Positions 1 to 35,361 of a stretch of DNA of 64,000 bases are shown here, piece by piece. The number at the start of each line of letters is the position of its first letter. The first letter of the stretch is position 1. The notes beneath the pieces were generated by a model. That model had not been told where the DNA came from, ran no database searches, and saw only the letters and a list, made by a program, of their open reading frames with translations. The DNA is from Macrobrachium rosenbergii. Taxonomy: Eukaryota > Arthropoda > Malacostraca > Decapoda > Palaemonidae. Made by a program: the position numbers and the translations under genes. The stretch covers positions 17,590,508 through 17,654,507 of the forward strand of contig NC_089766.1 of the NCBI RefSeq assembly GCF_040412425.1, written 5' to 3'.

Positions 1-1154
1 TATGATACAAGACATATACGTGTCCTGTATCAAACATGTTCAACTGAAACTTGTATCATAAATGTATCAGATTCAGAGGCGATTGGCAACAGTTCCTTAA
101 AAGTATGTATGGTACAACACATGTTCAGTATCAAACATGTTCAACTGAAACTTGTACTATACTCGTATGAATAAGCTCTGTTCCAGATCCAAAGTAAATG
201 TGCATAGCATGGCAAGGGGCAATTGTGCTCAGCGATTGGGTGGAAAGTTACTGTGCTCATTATAAGAGGTGATATATGGTATGGTGAAAGATATCACAAT
301 CCTAGTGACATTCTGTGTACATTTACTAAAAAAGTGGGTTTTACTTATTGTTTAAAAACATTCCATGTTTATTATATAAGGTTTTGATTTTGTGACAGAT
401 GATTATTAAGGCATGCTATATGTGAAAGTGAAGTCTAGACATATTAAACAACGAAAAAATAGGACAGTGATCAGTGTTTACTTGGCAGTGACAATTGCCT
501 TTAAATTTTACTATCTTTTTATTTGTTGTGATTACTAACGTAAAACTAATACATTGTACGCTACGCCCTACGGTAGGCTACCAGTAGGCTATGGTAGCCT
601 ATGGTAGGTAGACAAATGTTTTTGCTAGGGGAATGACAATAAAAGAACCCAATCATTACTATCCGTGTATGTTTTGTTAGGGCTGGTTGCAGTTTAGCAT
701 AACCACTAGGGCTATACTTAGCCAATCCCGAAACAGAAAATTATTCTACCTCAATATAAATACAGGAATAAAAGATGATGAAAATCATATTAAAATAGAT
801 AGCAAAAAAATCCTTATTTCAATAATTCCTCTAATCTAGAAGGAAGGTTTGAGTCTTAAATAACACCATAAGTCTATAGTAACTATAAGTATAGTCTTCA
901 AAAATGAAGAAATTGGATGGAACGAAAAAACACAAAAAACATGTTTTTCCAAAAAAAGAAAAACACAAATTAAAAAACACTTTTTCACAGCCCTACTCAT
1001 GGTGCCAGTATTGTTTATAACAGAGTAGAATCTCTCAATAGCTGACTACATTGAGATTTGGGTTTTCCATTATCGTGATATACCAGCTATCCTGTTATTT
1101 ATTTTCTTAAAATAAATAACAGAAAAAAATAAGCCACATTATTTCTTGTTATAG
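1..1154. repeat. Intron or upstream DNA, first copy of a ~2.3-kb tandem segmental duplication
   Basis: Base 1 onward matches 2309 onward, and the match continues through exons A and B: A1 to A2 is +2308, B1 to B2 is +2310. Positions 1-180 and about 2281-2480 also hold a ~108-bp local tandem repeat with the motif agttccttaaaagtatgtat. No exon was found in this stretch. Confidence 0.8.
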
Positions 1155-24209
<23,055 letters not shown>

Positions 24210-25089
24210 GTATAAATATCACTCCACAAAGCACAACAGTTCATATACTGTCCCTTACTGAAAAACATACCTACCCAACACAGTTTTCTTTTAGACAAAT
24301 GATTTTCCATGAACTATCACACAATTCTGAAAAGAAAAAATTGTAGCTGTTGCCATGGTACAAATGAAATCTTTGCATTCTATTCTTTTACTAAATTGAA
24401 TTTTCATGCCAGTTTCTGGTAAAAAATCTATAAGTTAGCTTTAATGCAAAACACCTCTATTCAAAATGCAGTTACATCTCCACAATGAAACTAGCTTCAT
24501 CCAGTGATACTTATATCTAATCTTCAACTTTCAAAAGCCCCACAATAGGTCAGAAATAGATTTCATTGTGAACCTGTTTATTCTTTGCAAAGGTTTGTAT
24601 GTATTCAATAATATAAAAATCGTACAATATGCAATAATTAAGCAAGACATTACATTGCCAAAAAACCTTTCAATTAAAATATTTTAAATATTCTGAAGGT
24701 GCTGATAAAGAATTAGGTATATAAAGGTCTTTAATTCCGTATATTTTTCAGTAGGTTGAAGTAAGTACATATACATATCTCTGTCTATAACAAGTACAGT
24801 ACACATATACATATATTGTACAGTATTTGACTTTGGGAAACACAAAATCTACAAATGTGCAATCAGGAGCCCCTATACTACAACTGCATGAATTAAATAT
24901 ATGATACAATTAATACATTACTGTAGTATTATTTTTATTTAATCCTAAGAACTTCAAAAACTTTATGGTTTTATCATATAATCACCTTTACACTGAATAT
25001 CTATGAACTCACAACAATGAAAGGAAGTCATCCACTGAAAGCATTCCTGGCATAAATAAAATGATACTACTACTACTACTACTACTACT

Positions 25090-25140
<51 letters not shown>

Positions 25141-26622
25141 ATTAATAATAAACTTGGATTATCATTAATGTAGTATTAATGACTTAAACAAGCAAATAAA
25201 GGTAACACTTGTTAGGTGGAAAGCAAATAAAATATCTAATAGATTAATGGTACTTTTTATTTCAAAGAAAGAATGTCATATAAACTATCTGCAACCTTTG
25301 AAACAGTAACTTGTATTTTTGGTAACAATACCAGTGCTTTAACATATAAAATCCCGACACAGAAAGCAAGTGGAAACTGATTACAGCACACTACCCAGTC
25401 AATAACCTCTCTTGATCAGTTGCTTCAAAAGTACAGTATGCTCTTCCATATCGTATCTGTCAGTGATGCACTGTATTCAAGACACTAAAACTCACATGAA
25501 TCCAATCTTCATCAATCAAGAAGCCTATAGAAATAGTTTAAAATACTTAATCATTATACTGTACTTGTGAATAAACCTCATTTCTTGCCAAATCGTACAA
25601 ACTGAATAAAAATCATGACAGGTGGGGGCAAAAGCATCAAAAAGGTTGGGGAGAGAAACTAGCCTGATATACTGTACAGCCCTTCATAATTATTACTCAG
25701 TAATTAACCACACCAATGACTCCTATCTCTGGGCTCTGACAGGTGTAAGCTGAAGCAAGGTCATCCCTGGATGAGGTGGATAAAGTCTGAAGAAATTAAA
25801 ACTATTAGCTGTTATGAGACCAATGGCAACATATAAAGAGTAAAAGGCATAAACCAATGCAAATAGAGACTCAAGGGACACTAATTTAAACATTCTTCCA
25901 AACAATCTAGTGCCCACCAGCTGGCATGATGTAGGTTGCATGTCTTTTTTTCAAGTCATACGCATATGAGAGTATATATTTTGCAACTTAAATGAGATCT
26001 TTACTATGGAGCTTGCTTGGAAGACTGTGTTCCAAAGAAACATTATTCAAAAGGGCAGAAGCTTTAAATTAAAAGGTGTCATTGGGATAAATGCACATCA
26101 CTAACACAGAGAAACACTCTAAGGATTCAAAACGTTTCCTAAGTTAATTGCTCTGTATTTTCTTGGACATACCACTATAAATATGAATTTTATAGAGTGA
26201 AGATTGAGACAATTATATTTTCACATAAACTGAAAATAACACAAATGCTTTTTACCACCATGGAAATAACTACCCATCACCAATGGTGGCAGTTTTCAAA
26301 TGTTCTTTTCTTATACTCAATAGCATACCAAATCTTCAAAAGTAATCTGGAGATTATAACATGAATACGGGTAAAGAGTTACACTGCCTGAAATACAAGG
26401 TGCATTTGCATTCAGTGCTCATAAAAACTACAAAGCTTTTGTTTCTCACAATTCAACATTAAGTTTAATTACGTAACTTCGTAATTCTCAACTCAGACTT
26501 TCCCACCACTGACATTTTTGAGTTTCTAGTGTGCCAATACTTCTGCAAGAATTAATGTTTACAAACAATTAATCTGCAGTTTAAAGTCTTTCATTTATCA
26601 AAATCTTTTCACATATCAATTA
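24210..26622. other. 3' flank of the cysteine-rich gene and intergenic DNA
   Basis: AT-rich with no supported exon except the candidate SLC22 terminal exon at its right edge. A canonical AATAAA on the plus strand is at 25055-25060, 846 bp after the stop; it may or may not be used. A 72-codon minus-strand frame at 25723-25941 has no recognisable domain. Confidence 0.5.
25066..25140. repeat. (TAC)n microsatellite
   Basis: About 24 trinucleotide units with one interruption near 25090, downstream of the cysteine-rich gene. Confidence 0.95.
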
Positions 26623-26686
26623 TCAAAGTTTTGTAGCAGATGATCCAGTTGCCTCCTGTGGGGATACCCTTGATGTTTTAGTGTAC
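26623..26686 (-). CDS. Candidate terminal exon of the SLC22-like transporter
   Basis: On the minus strand a pyrimidine-rich acceptor ending GGGCTTCCAG is followed by G TAC ACT AAA and reads YTKTSRVSPQEATGSSATKL then TGA. The exon at 55411-55562 ends after two bases of a codon (AC), and this exon supplies exactly one base, completing Thr. A short polar tail of ~20 residues suits the cytosolic C-terminus of this family. Against it: the exon is tiny, and the intron would be 28.7 kb with no transcript support. Confidence 0.45.
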
Positions 26687-27177
26687 CTGGAAGCCCATCA
26701 GACAAATAAAGTGTGGTTAAAGAGAATATATTAATAAATACTCTTCTACGAAACACAAGAAAGAACCTGTTTGTACCAATGTACACTATACGCTGGCAAA
26801 ACTTCGGTATTTTACAATAAACAATTCAACACTTGGAATCCTACAGGTGACAAAAAGCACATTCCACTACACTAGAATACTATTTCCCCTAGAAAAGTGT
26901 TGCTGTTAAAATAAGATAAAATAAATTTATTGTTACTACATTACAATAATTTCATTTCAATTCTCAAAAAGTGTCCAGTATCAATATATTAAATGGAAGA
27001 TGAAGGAAGATGCTTTTCAAATTTAATATTTACACTATTAAAATACAACTAAGAAGCAACAGGGGAGAGATATATTTTCTTCTCTGTCTTCCGCAAAACA
27101 AAGGCACTCAAATGCTCACCCCCAACAAAGTTAGCCTGCTTCAGACTGATGACAATCCATAATGCTAAATATAAAAA

Positions 27178-27355
27178 TGACACTTTAATGATAAAGTTTT
27201 ATATATCCTTACCAAGTAACTACATAGCTATTAGTTTCTAACTATCACAGCAGTTTAAATTTGAAATTTGTGGTAGTGTTCCTATATTCTGGTGTAACTC
27301 GCCACGCTCACTTTCGGGGAAGGATAGGTATAGCACTACTGAAGGGCCCAATTCG
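27178..27355 (+). repeat. DIRS-b left inverted terminal repeat
   Basis: Pairs with 41700-41867: aagtaactacatagctatta here matches its reverse complement there, and the similarity runs through the cggggaaggatagg segment. It begins right after ATATAAAAAT. Confidence 0.8.
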
Positions 27356-27412
27356 TTTGTGCCCTATGTCTATGAGAGGGGAGGAGGGAGGGCTCCAATC
27401 ATCTAGTTATTT

Positions 27413-27480
27413 GGTAAGTATATATAAAATTTTATCATAAAGTCATTTTTATATAAGTTACTTACCAAGTAACTACTGTA
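27413..27480. repeat. DIRS-b internal complementary region
   Basis: Contains ttggtaagtatatataaaat followed by catttttatataagttactt, i.e. the complements of the left and right outer ends joined at ATTTTTATAT. This is the hallmark arrangement of DIRS1-like elements and serves in copying the termini during circle formation. Confidence 0.75.
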
Positions 27481-27639
27481 CACGGCTGAATCCTACATTG
27501 ACAGGGGGTGGGATACATGGGCATATACTACTCAGAAACACTCATAGATGGAGATGAATTTGAAACAGAAAGTAGCTACCATTGATTAAAATGCTTTTTG
27601 TAACCTTACCTGGTGAGAGAGCTACAGCAGAAAAATCAC

Positions 27640-30345
27640 AATTTTTAAAGTAAATTGTATTTTTCCTAACTATACAAACCTGAGGTCCTTTACATTAGGA
27701 ATTACTTAGAGCAAAGCTGGAAACCGCCATTAACACTCTCGAACAAGGTGGTTAGGCAGTAACTACTGTCCGGTACGAGGGAATCCCGCCTGCCCGGATG
27801 TAAACATTCCAATTTGCCTTTCGGTGGCATGAAGCGGGCATAAATTTAATGTAAAGGACCTCAGGTTTGTATAATTAGGAAAAATACAATTTACTTTTAA
27901 AAACTGTGATTTGATCCTACACAATATACAAACCACTGGTCCTTTACATTAGGAAGGCTCACGTGCTGGAGGGAGGAATCTGAGTGAGTCTCTGAACTGA
28001 CTGGAGTTCGCCACACGTGGGATACTCCTGGTTGAAAGAGTGAGGAGGAGTAACATGCCTCTGACATATTGATCGGAGTATAGGAACTGTGAGATCAATT
28101 GTCAGACTTCTGGACTTCTCAAATGAGTGAGGAATCGTAACTCATACGAAAATAGGCTAGGAAGAATCTAAAGAATCGGAGGCAGTAGGGCAAAAACCAG
28201 AAAAGGGTCTGTCTTACTGCCAGCGTCTCCTTCTTCCCCTTGCTAGAGGAAGGAGTGGGATTGCTTCTACAATCCTAGGAAAGAAAAATAGAACAGGTGC
28301 TCGATGTGTAAGCTTAACGCATCAGACGCCAGTTCCAGCAAGTGTCGATTCGAGTCCCGTTCTCTGCCCAAAGGAAGAGAAGCAGGGGGACGAGGAAGGA
28401 GGAGGAGGAAAGGCCAGTCACTCTCGTAAACCCTCTCACTTCCAGAACTGTACACCTTAGGCGAGATGCTACCTGTCCTCTTATAGGAGCTGGGTAAGAA
28501 AACATAACTTGTTGAGCAGCCACCACAGGTCCAAGGAAAAGGGGTTACAAGGACTCATGGGCAGAAACCCGAAAGTAGAAAGACATAAATGTGCCTGATG
28601 AGACCACATTTCTGCTTTCAGACTAACAGAAACTTTCGGAAAGCGAGGGATGGACCAAGCCATTGACTTTGTGTGCTCTCAGGCGAAATGTACAGGTGTC
28701 GTCAACATCAGTTGCAGAGTACGCCATTCCAATCGTCTCATTAGGCCAAAAAGGAAGACGTGACTTTGGACACTTCTTTCTTGGGTGAGTTAGTACTAGC
28801 GCAAAGTCGTCGACATCCATTAGAGATGTTGAGACTTCTTCGGAAAGTACCGTGGCACCCTAACAGGACAAAGCAGCGACTGATCTGGATTATCGACTGC
28901 AAAGCCCAAGGGGGAGGGGAGCATGAAGAACTTGAACCTGGCAGTAGCCGATGGGTTCGGAGTTCGCTAGAACATATGAGACAGAGTCGACCTAATGATC
29001 CCCATCCCTTGAATGTTCACAGCAAAGAAGGTCCATGAGAGTCAGAACTCTGTCTGACAACTCTTGCAAGGTTGTGTGTGGAGCACGAGACAGGAACCCT
29101 AAACGAGAGTCACATGACACCCAGGGGCTTGAGGTCCCCAGCAAAGTTTCTCATCAGTAGCTAAATCGCGAGGGAGGAGAAAAGGCTACTTTCAGGTGAA
29201 AGACTAGGCAGAATGTGGACCTAAGTCTTCACAAATGAACCTGAGAGAAGCAACTCTTGGCGAAGAAGACGAGGAAGTCAGCTCCCCACTGAAGAGCGGA
29301 TCTGATCAGAGGGAAAAGTCTTGTCAATGACACCAACCAGCGATGACAGCTCCAATCCCTGGGCGCTGCTGCAAGCTGTCTCCGTTGCCACTCGGTGAGA
29401 AGCCTATGCTTGCAAGGGAAGCAGGATAATCTCTAGTCGTGAAGGCACAGGGACTGCACTGCCTGAGGAGCCACTTCACGTGTCGCTGGCAAAGAAGGTC
29501 GGGTCAGGGAGGAACTCTTCTCGGTGCCGAGCTAGCAGGTCGGGCAAAAGGCAAAGTCTTTCAGCATTCATCTACATTCGGGATGAACGACACTTTGCTG
29601 AACACCTTGCAAATTAGACAAATACAAAGGAAGATGAAGACATCGAGGTTGTCCCACTGTGTCAGCTGGGAACCTGACTGAGCACTGTTTCGGACTGACC
29701 AAATACTGTACTGTATTGTGCTCAAAACTCAGCTCTGGCAGGAAGAGCCAAGACACTTGCATGTCTTGGTTCTTTCTCTCTCTCTCTCCTGAAGGAGAGA
29801 TAGCCAGAAGGGAAGCTACCAGAAGGAGTGAAGGGGTCTCCAAGGATGCCGTCGGAGGCGAATACCTTCCGACAATGCCCAGTAACCCCCTCTCAATAAG
29901 TCCCTCCCAGCAAAGCCGCCCATGGCGTAGGTGGCGAAGAGCAACATTCGCACATGAAAGAAATTTACAGTTGTGCTCCCATACAAGGAGCAGAGGGCGT
30001 GAGGCCCAAATGACAGGGGAGCAAAAATTATGCCCCTGGGGAAAGACAGCCTTGTTGCCAGACTATCAAAATCATGGGTTTATATACTGTATTAAATAAT
30101 ATTAAACACACAATGTATACACAAAAGCACAAAAGATCCCACCGGGAAAGAAGAGCTTAACGACAATCAGGCAGAGAGCCCCAAAAACATGTCTGCACAG
30201 CATGACGGCCGAAAGCAAATTGGAATGTTTACATCCAGGCAGGTGGGCCTCCGGCCTACAGGATGGAATGGTCATTTCCAGCTTTGCTGTAAGTAATTCC
30301 CACTGTAAAGGACCAATGGTTTGTATATTGAGTAGGAACAATTAC
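27640..30345 (-). mobile_element. DIRS-c: short, degenerate DIRS1-like element inside DIRS-b
   Basis: Inverted terminal repeats 27655-27832 and 30206-30344 share cctttaca, ggaattactta, gcaaagctgg and gtaaacattccaatttg. An internal complementary region at 27846-27958 joins the two end sequences. Only ~2.2 kb separates the internal region from the right repeat, so most of a full element has been deleted. Confidence 0.7.
28481..28820 (-). pseudogene. Tyrosine recombinase C-terminal remnant of DIRS-c
   Basis: Minus-strand fragments FRLRAHKVNGLVHPSL and SLKAEMWSHQAHLCLSTF, in different frames, resemble the HxxR-to-Tyr end of DIRS recombinases (AHxVRA, then a W-rich and F-rich segment). Frameshifts separate them. 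Weak on its own; supported by its place next to the internal complementary region. Confidence 0.45.
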
Positions 30346-30779
30346 TGCCTCTGATCAGAGCTCAACTTGACCGCAGTGGCATGGCAGTGAAGCCAGGGGT
30401 GCCTCTACATCAGCAGGAGCTTTTCAGCCAAGGAGTACTCCGATGGCTGCCAAAGCACACAATAAAGACTAAAGCCCTTGTACTGGGCGCAGTACCACAA
30501 CCAAGACCAGATAAACGTTACACATACACCACATAAAAACCAAGTACTGTAACCACCTCCCATTCATAACAAAACACAATGAATAATGGGTGCTCCAGGT
30601 ATACAGTACCCCCAAACTTCCCAAAACTTGATAACCTATGTTCACAGCGAGTGGATAGTGGAATGGACGTGATACCTCCTATCCTTCTTCCCCAACACCA
30701 TGCCAGCCATGGATAATGCAGTTCTCATACAGTATATTGTCTCAAAAAATATCACACAGATAAAAATTTGCAAACACTG

Positions 30780-32000
30780 ATTTGCACCTCCAGTTGGACT
30801 GCACAATTGTAGCAAGAGATAAGTTTCACTTGAAGGCCAGCCAAGTCACTACTGCCCTAATTTCGTGGGCTTGAATCGAATAGGCAAATCTTCCTCTTTA
30901 GTCTTAATATGAGACTAGGAAATTACATCTCTCAAGAAGAACGCCCAAGCTTTGTTGGGTAAAGGACAGGCCAGGTCCTTGACTGAGCACCAGAGGTTAG
31001 GAGACGTGCCTCCAATTCTTTTAGTCCTCTCCAGGCAATACTTTAATGGTCTTACTGGACAAAGAGTTCTCTCTTGGTCTGTAGGTCCGAGATGTCTGTT
31101 ATACTCTTGATTGTGAATGAACGGGCCAGGGATTGGGAGGAGTTTCATTCTTTGCTAAGAGACCCATAGTAAAGGAGCAGACTGCATCTTCTTGTGCAAA
31201 TCCTACCTTCTTGCTCACGGGCTGCAATTCACTAGTCCTCTCAGCTGTAATCAGGGCTACCAAAAAGAGGGTCTTCCTTGTGAGATCCCTGGGGGATGCA
31301 GATTGAAGAGGTTCAAACAGAGGGCCTGAAAGTCATTTTAAAACTACATCTAAATTCTATGACACGGAACCTTTCCTCTCTTGCTTCGAAGTGTCTAATG
31401 ATTTGATTAGATCATTGATGTCTTTATCAGTAGACAAATCCAGGACTCTATGTCTGAATACAGAGTTCAGCATCACTCTGTAGCCCTTGATCGTGGGTGT
31501 GGCTGGCCCTCGGTAAGACCTTAAAAATAGCAAACATTCTGCTATTTGTGCTACAGAGGCGGAAGTAGATGATACATTATGTCTTCTGCACCAGCTGCGG
31601 AAGATTGCCCACTTGTTCTGGTAGACATTGGAGGAAGACTGGCGTCTACACTTTGCAATTGCTTCCGCAGCTGGTCTTAAAAAGCCTTTCACTCTGACAA
31701 GCTCCCTGACAGTCTGAAGCCTGTCAGAGGGAGAGTGCACAGTCCTAGGTAGAACCGGTGAAAGTGCGGTTGCTTGAGTAGATTTCATATCTGTGGCAGC
31801 AGTCTTGGGAAATCTACCAGAAGATTGAGTAGGTCTGGAAACCACTCCTTCTGTGGCCAAAAGGGAGCTACCAAGGTCATCGACGTGTTGTCGTGTGAGA
31901 GATACTTGTTCATGACATCTCTCACCATACTGAATGGTGTAAAAGCGTAGACATCCAGGTTCGACCAGTTCTGGAGTATCACATCTGTTGCCCAAGTGAG
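30780..32000 (-). pseudogene. DIRS-b tyrosine recombinase remnant
   Basis: Minus strand. The N-terminal core-binding domain with NKWAIFRSWCRRHNV and LLFLRSYRG is open at 32055-31357. The middle segment TLCPVRPLKYCLERTK is at 31148-30915. The catalytic AHEIRAVVTW segment near 30880 keeps the His and Arg. Stops and frameshifts separate the blocks. The recombinase would integrate a circular DNA copy. Confidence 0.7.
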
Positions 32001-32032
32001 AGGCTCTGGGGCTGGTAAACAATACAAGGAAG

Positions 32033-32359
32033 TCAATGGTTCCTTGACGTTGCAAGCAGATCTATTGACAGCTTTCCCCACTGTTTCCACAGTTTGGTGC
32101 ACACCTGCGGATTCAGTGTCCATTCCGTGGATAGAACCTGTTTGCAATGATTCACTTCATTTGGCTTGCCCTGTATAAAGCGGGTGACAATCTTGGTGTG
32201 GTTGTCCTGTGCCCAGATGACGAGTTCTCTGGCTGCTTGATAAAGCGAAAAAGAATGGGTCCCTCCCTGAATCTTTGTGTAGGCCAGAGCTGTTATATTG
32301 TCCGAGTGGACTATGACTGTGGTGTTGAAAGTCACTGTTGCTAAGTGCTGAAGGGCCAA
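32033..32359 (-). pseudogene. DIRS-b RNase H remnant
   Basis: Minus-strand frame with LALQHLATVTFNTTVIVHSD and NITALAYTKIQGGTH (RNase H acidic residue in HSD), continuing into KQWGKLSIDLLATSRNH, the conserved VDLFA-type segment after RNase H. The upstream INVKELK part lies beyond the MITE at 32368-32663, which split this domain. Confidence 0.7.
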
Positions 32360-32367
32360 GTGTATTA

Positions 32368-32663
32368 CAGGCAGTCTCCGGTTAACAAGGGGCTTGGTTA
32401 ACAGCGATCCAGTTTTATGGCGCTTGTCTAGCGACGAGAATCGGCAATTTTCAGCGCCAAAAAGCGCCGATTTCCGCTTATCGGCGCCAATAATTTAGTA
32501 TTTGCGCCGATACATACCTAACAGAGGCGCTGATAACCGAAAATCGGCACTTTTCGGCGCCGATAACCCCCGAAAATCGCCGAAAAAACGATGAAACTCG
32601 CCGATTTTCAGTTATCATCACTTCCTCAGAAACAGAACCCCACCGATAACCGGGGACTGCCTG
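32368..32663. mobile_element. 296-bp palindromic MITE, pogo-like ends
   Basis: Ends caggcagtctccggtta and taaccggggactgcctg are inverted repeats flanked by TA at 32366-32367 and 32664-32665. The interior is GC-rich and partly palindromic, with repeated cgccgat/atcggcg words. It has no coding capacity. It splits the RNase H of DIRS-b, so it inserted later. Confidence 0.88.
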
Positions 32664-33147
32664 TACCTTCAGTTCCTTCACGTTGATGTGATGTCCTCTC
32701 TTGGATTACAACCATGTCCCTGATACTTCCTTGTCTTCTAAAAGAGCCTCCAAACCCAGATCTGATGCATCTGAGTACTGTATAAGGTGAGGTTGGGGCT
32801 CAAGAGGGCGTAGTGGTTTCCCTTCTGAAAACCTTCCTGTCATGAGTCACCACTGAAGGTCCTCCTTGATCTAGGGAGTGATAGGGAAGACAACCGAGTC
32901 CGGAAGGGTCTTCCTTTGCCAGCTGGCCTTTAGGAAGAACTGTAACACTCTTGTGTGTAGTCTTCCTAAAGGCACAAACTTCTCTATGGATGAGAGGGTG
33001 CCCAGCAAACTCATCCACTTGTTGGCTGAGCATGATGGGAGAGAGAGGAAGTTCCGAACCATCCACAGGCAGGATTGGACTATCTTGTCAGACAGAAAAG
33101 CCTGAAAAGACTGAGAATTGATCTTCATTTCCAAATACAGAATCGAC

Positions 33148-33438
33148 TCAGTCAGGACTAATTAGGACTTGTCCAAGTTTATCAACAGGCCCAACTTCTT
33201 GGGCTAACAGAAGTGTCCTTTGGAAGTCTGCTGTGCAACTTGATTCTGAGGGGGAGCATAGGAGCCAGTCATCTAGATATAGACAAATGTTTATCCCCAT
33301 GAGATGTAGCCACTTTGCTATTGGGGTGGGGACACGGGTAAAAACTTGAGTGGCTGTGGAGAGCCTGAAATTGGAAGAACCTGTCTTGGAACACAAACCA
33401 TAGATACTTCCTGGAATTTGGGTGTATTGGAACATAGA
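33148..33438 (-). pseudogene. DIRS-b reverse transcriptase, distal part
   Basis: Minus strand: FFYVPIHPNSRKYLWF, then FFQFQALHSHS (a MPFGL-type region shifted out of frame), then GINICLYLDDWLL with the YLDD catalytic motif, and a leucine-rich thumb. It continues the RT part at 38680-39087; DIRS-a' separates the two. Confidence 0.75.
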
Positions 33439-33811
33439 AAAAGGATTTTGACAAAGGAAAAATCTATTTCTGGAGAGGGGCCCGTGTCACCTGGTGAAAC
33501 AGTCCATTCAGCACTTATTTCTAGGTAATTCCGTTGCTAGATACCAGAGAAAGCTAAATGAAATGCTGGAGTTACTACCCCCAGAGCGAGCTCCACTAGA
33601 TGGAGTTGTGTATGGAAAAGGGTGAACTACAAAAACACGGAACCTTATCCTATAGAGATTCCCAATGTCAAAAGTCCCAACGAGAGAGGTGCCAATACAA
33701 GCCCATGCACTACTCGCGGACTGTATACAAGGCAACACTAGCTGCATTCCATGTTAGCACCCACCTCACTAGAATGAAGTTTATCAAGGGAGGGAGAGAA
33801 TGAAAAACAGG

Positions 33812-33910
33812 GGTGGGTCACCGGGTGACATGGGCCCCTCTCCAGAAATAGATTTTTCCTTTGTCAAAATCCTTTTTCTGGATCGGGGTCCCGTGTCACC
33901 CGGTGAAATA
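33812..33910. repeat. DIRS-a' internal complementary region
   Basis: Joins the complement of the terminal repeat end (ccggtgacatg reading inward) to a second end reading tctggatcggggtcccgtg, with CCTTTT (33871-33876) at the join. It predicts the sequence of the missing upstream terminus. Confidence 0.75.
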
Positions 33911-33950
33911 GTAACAGAGAAATAAACATCATTCTTATGCTATTAAAGAC

Positions 33951-34253
33951 TTAAATAGAAACGTTGAAAACTAGAAGAATTCTACCCTGAACATTAGTAA
34001 GGTCCTCTAAGTTCATGTAATGAAAATAATGTAAGTGGTCACCGTCTGAGATCATGAGCTTAGAATAGCACCTGAATAGGCTTGTATTAAGAAAATACTT
34101 CCTGCCTAATAGCAGACCCAATGACAGTGCCCCCCCTTTTTTAAAGGAGAGGACCTGACAAAATTGCGAGGGCCTGTCTAAAAAAGCCTGAAAGGAGAAA
34201 ACTGGACACAGAAACAGACCTTGTAAAAGGGGAGTACTTTCCAAGGTGACCAC
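33951..34253 (-). pseudogene. DIRS-a' tyrosine recombinase C-terminal remnant
   Basis: Minus-strand frame with FKKGGALSL (REKGGTLSL in DIRS-a) and HYFHYMNLEDLTNVQG (NYFHNMDFAELTKYTG in DIRS-a). The HxxR and final Tyr segments are not readable. Inactive. Confidence 0.65.
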
Positions 34254-35361
34254 CGAAAATGAGGGCCTTCAATTGAGGATAGAAAGTTAGGGTGAGGAAT
34301 TCACAACACTACCCCTGATGAGGGGAAACCAAACTGATTGGTTCCGCCAGACAGGGCAGACAGTACAGGAAAACTAACACTAGAAGCGAAGCTGATTAAA
34401 AATTTTTGGGACTTCCTTAACAAGGAAAGGTAAGAACAAGATGATTGTTGGTTACCGAAGCTAACTCCGATACATTACTCAAAAACCAGGAAACCGAATG
34501 TGGACGGAGTACTGTTCTTAGACGAACACAGACCTTAGGGATGAAAGTTAAGGGCCTGTGAGTCTGGTTCCAACAAAACACTTTCCCCGAGGCCAATGCG
34601 GCAGCATCAGTACTGTAGCTTCGAAAACTATGTGAAGAGTGCTAGTTACTTAACTGCAGAACCATACTGCAGTAGAGTAGGATCCCTTAACTGATTTCAG
34701 GAAAACAGTAATAACAGGACCAATATCAGTTTCCTCCTAAACTGTAAGATTCACAAAGACCACAAAGCCAGGACATCAGAGTTTGAGGGGGCTGATGCAG
34801 GCTGAGTTTATACCAGACGGGACAGCTTGATAGTTGTGGCTGAATTGGGTTGCAAACAGACCTACTTCCAGGCCCAGGAAAAGGTCACAAGGCTACCTGA
34901 ATGACGCTCCGTCTAAGGACTATTCCGACACCAGGGGGGAAGCCCTGGATAGGGAAAAAGCAGTGACCTTTTGGACCCCTACGAGAAGGGTGGTAGACAG
35001 AAGCACCTGCATCTGTTGGTTATGGAGAAGAATGAACCATAACCTGAACGAAGCAATTCGAGTCCAAAACCACTTGTTTACGCAGCGCAGTATTGCTGTT
35101 TTGTTCAGAACCAGCCTAAAAGGAAACCTCTTGGGGGAAAGAAGTTTCCCAAGGACAGGAAGACTGTCACCGCCCTCCAAAGCGTTGATATGGAACTGCC
35201 GAACGTGACCGACTAAGTACCATGTACTTCATTGGGCCAAAAATATCCACCTCACCCGCCCAGAGAGGTGACGGTGTGGAATACTGAGGCCGGAGGGGAA
35301 AGCTGGAGAGGAACTGACTTCGGTAAGCACTTGACAGTTGTGCAAGGCCGGAGGCCACTAT

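Noticed and set aside
25723..25941. 72-codon minus-strand frame with hydrophobic residues, considered as a transporter exon
   Set aside because: No family motif, no splice sites in the right phase, and no relation to the SLC22 exons.
28760..30099. Plus-strand frames of 80-146 codons
   Set aside because: They are antisense to degraded DIRS-c sequence and show no domain.
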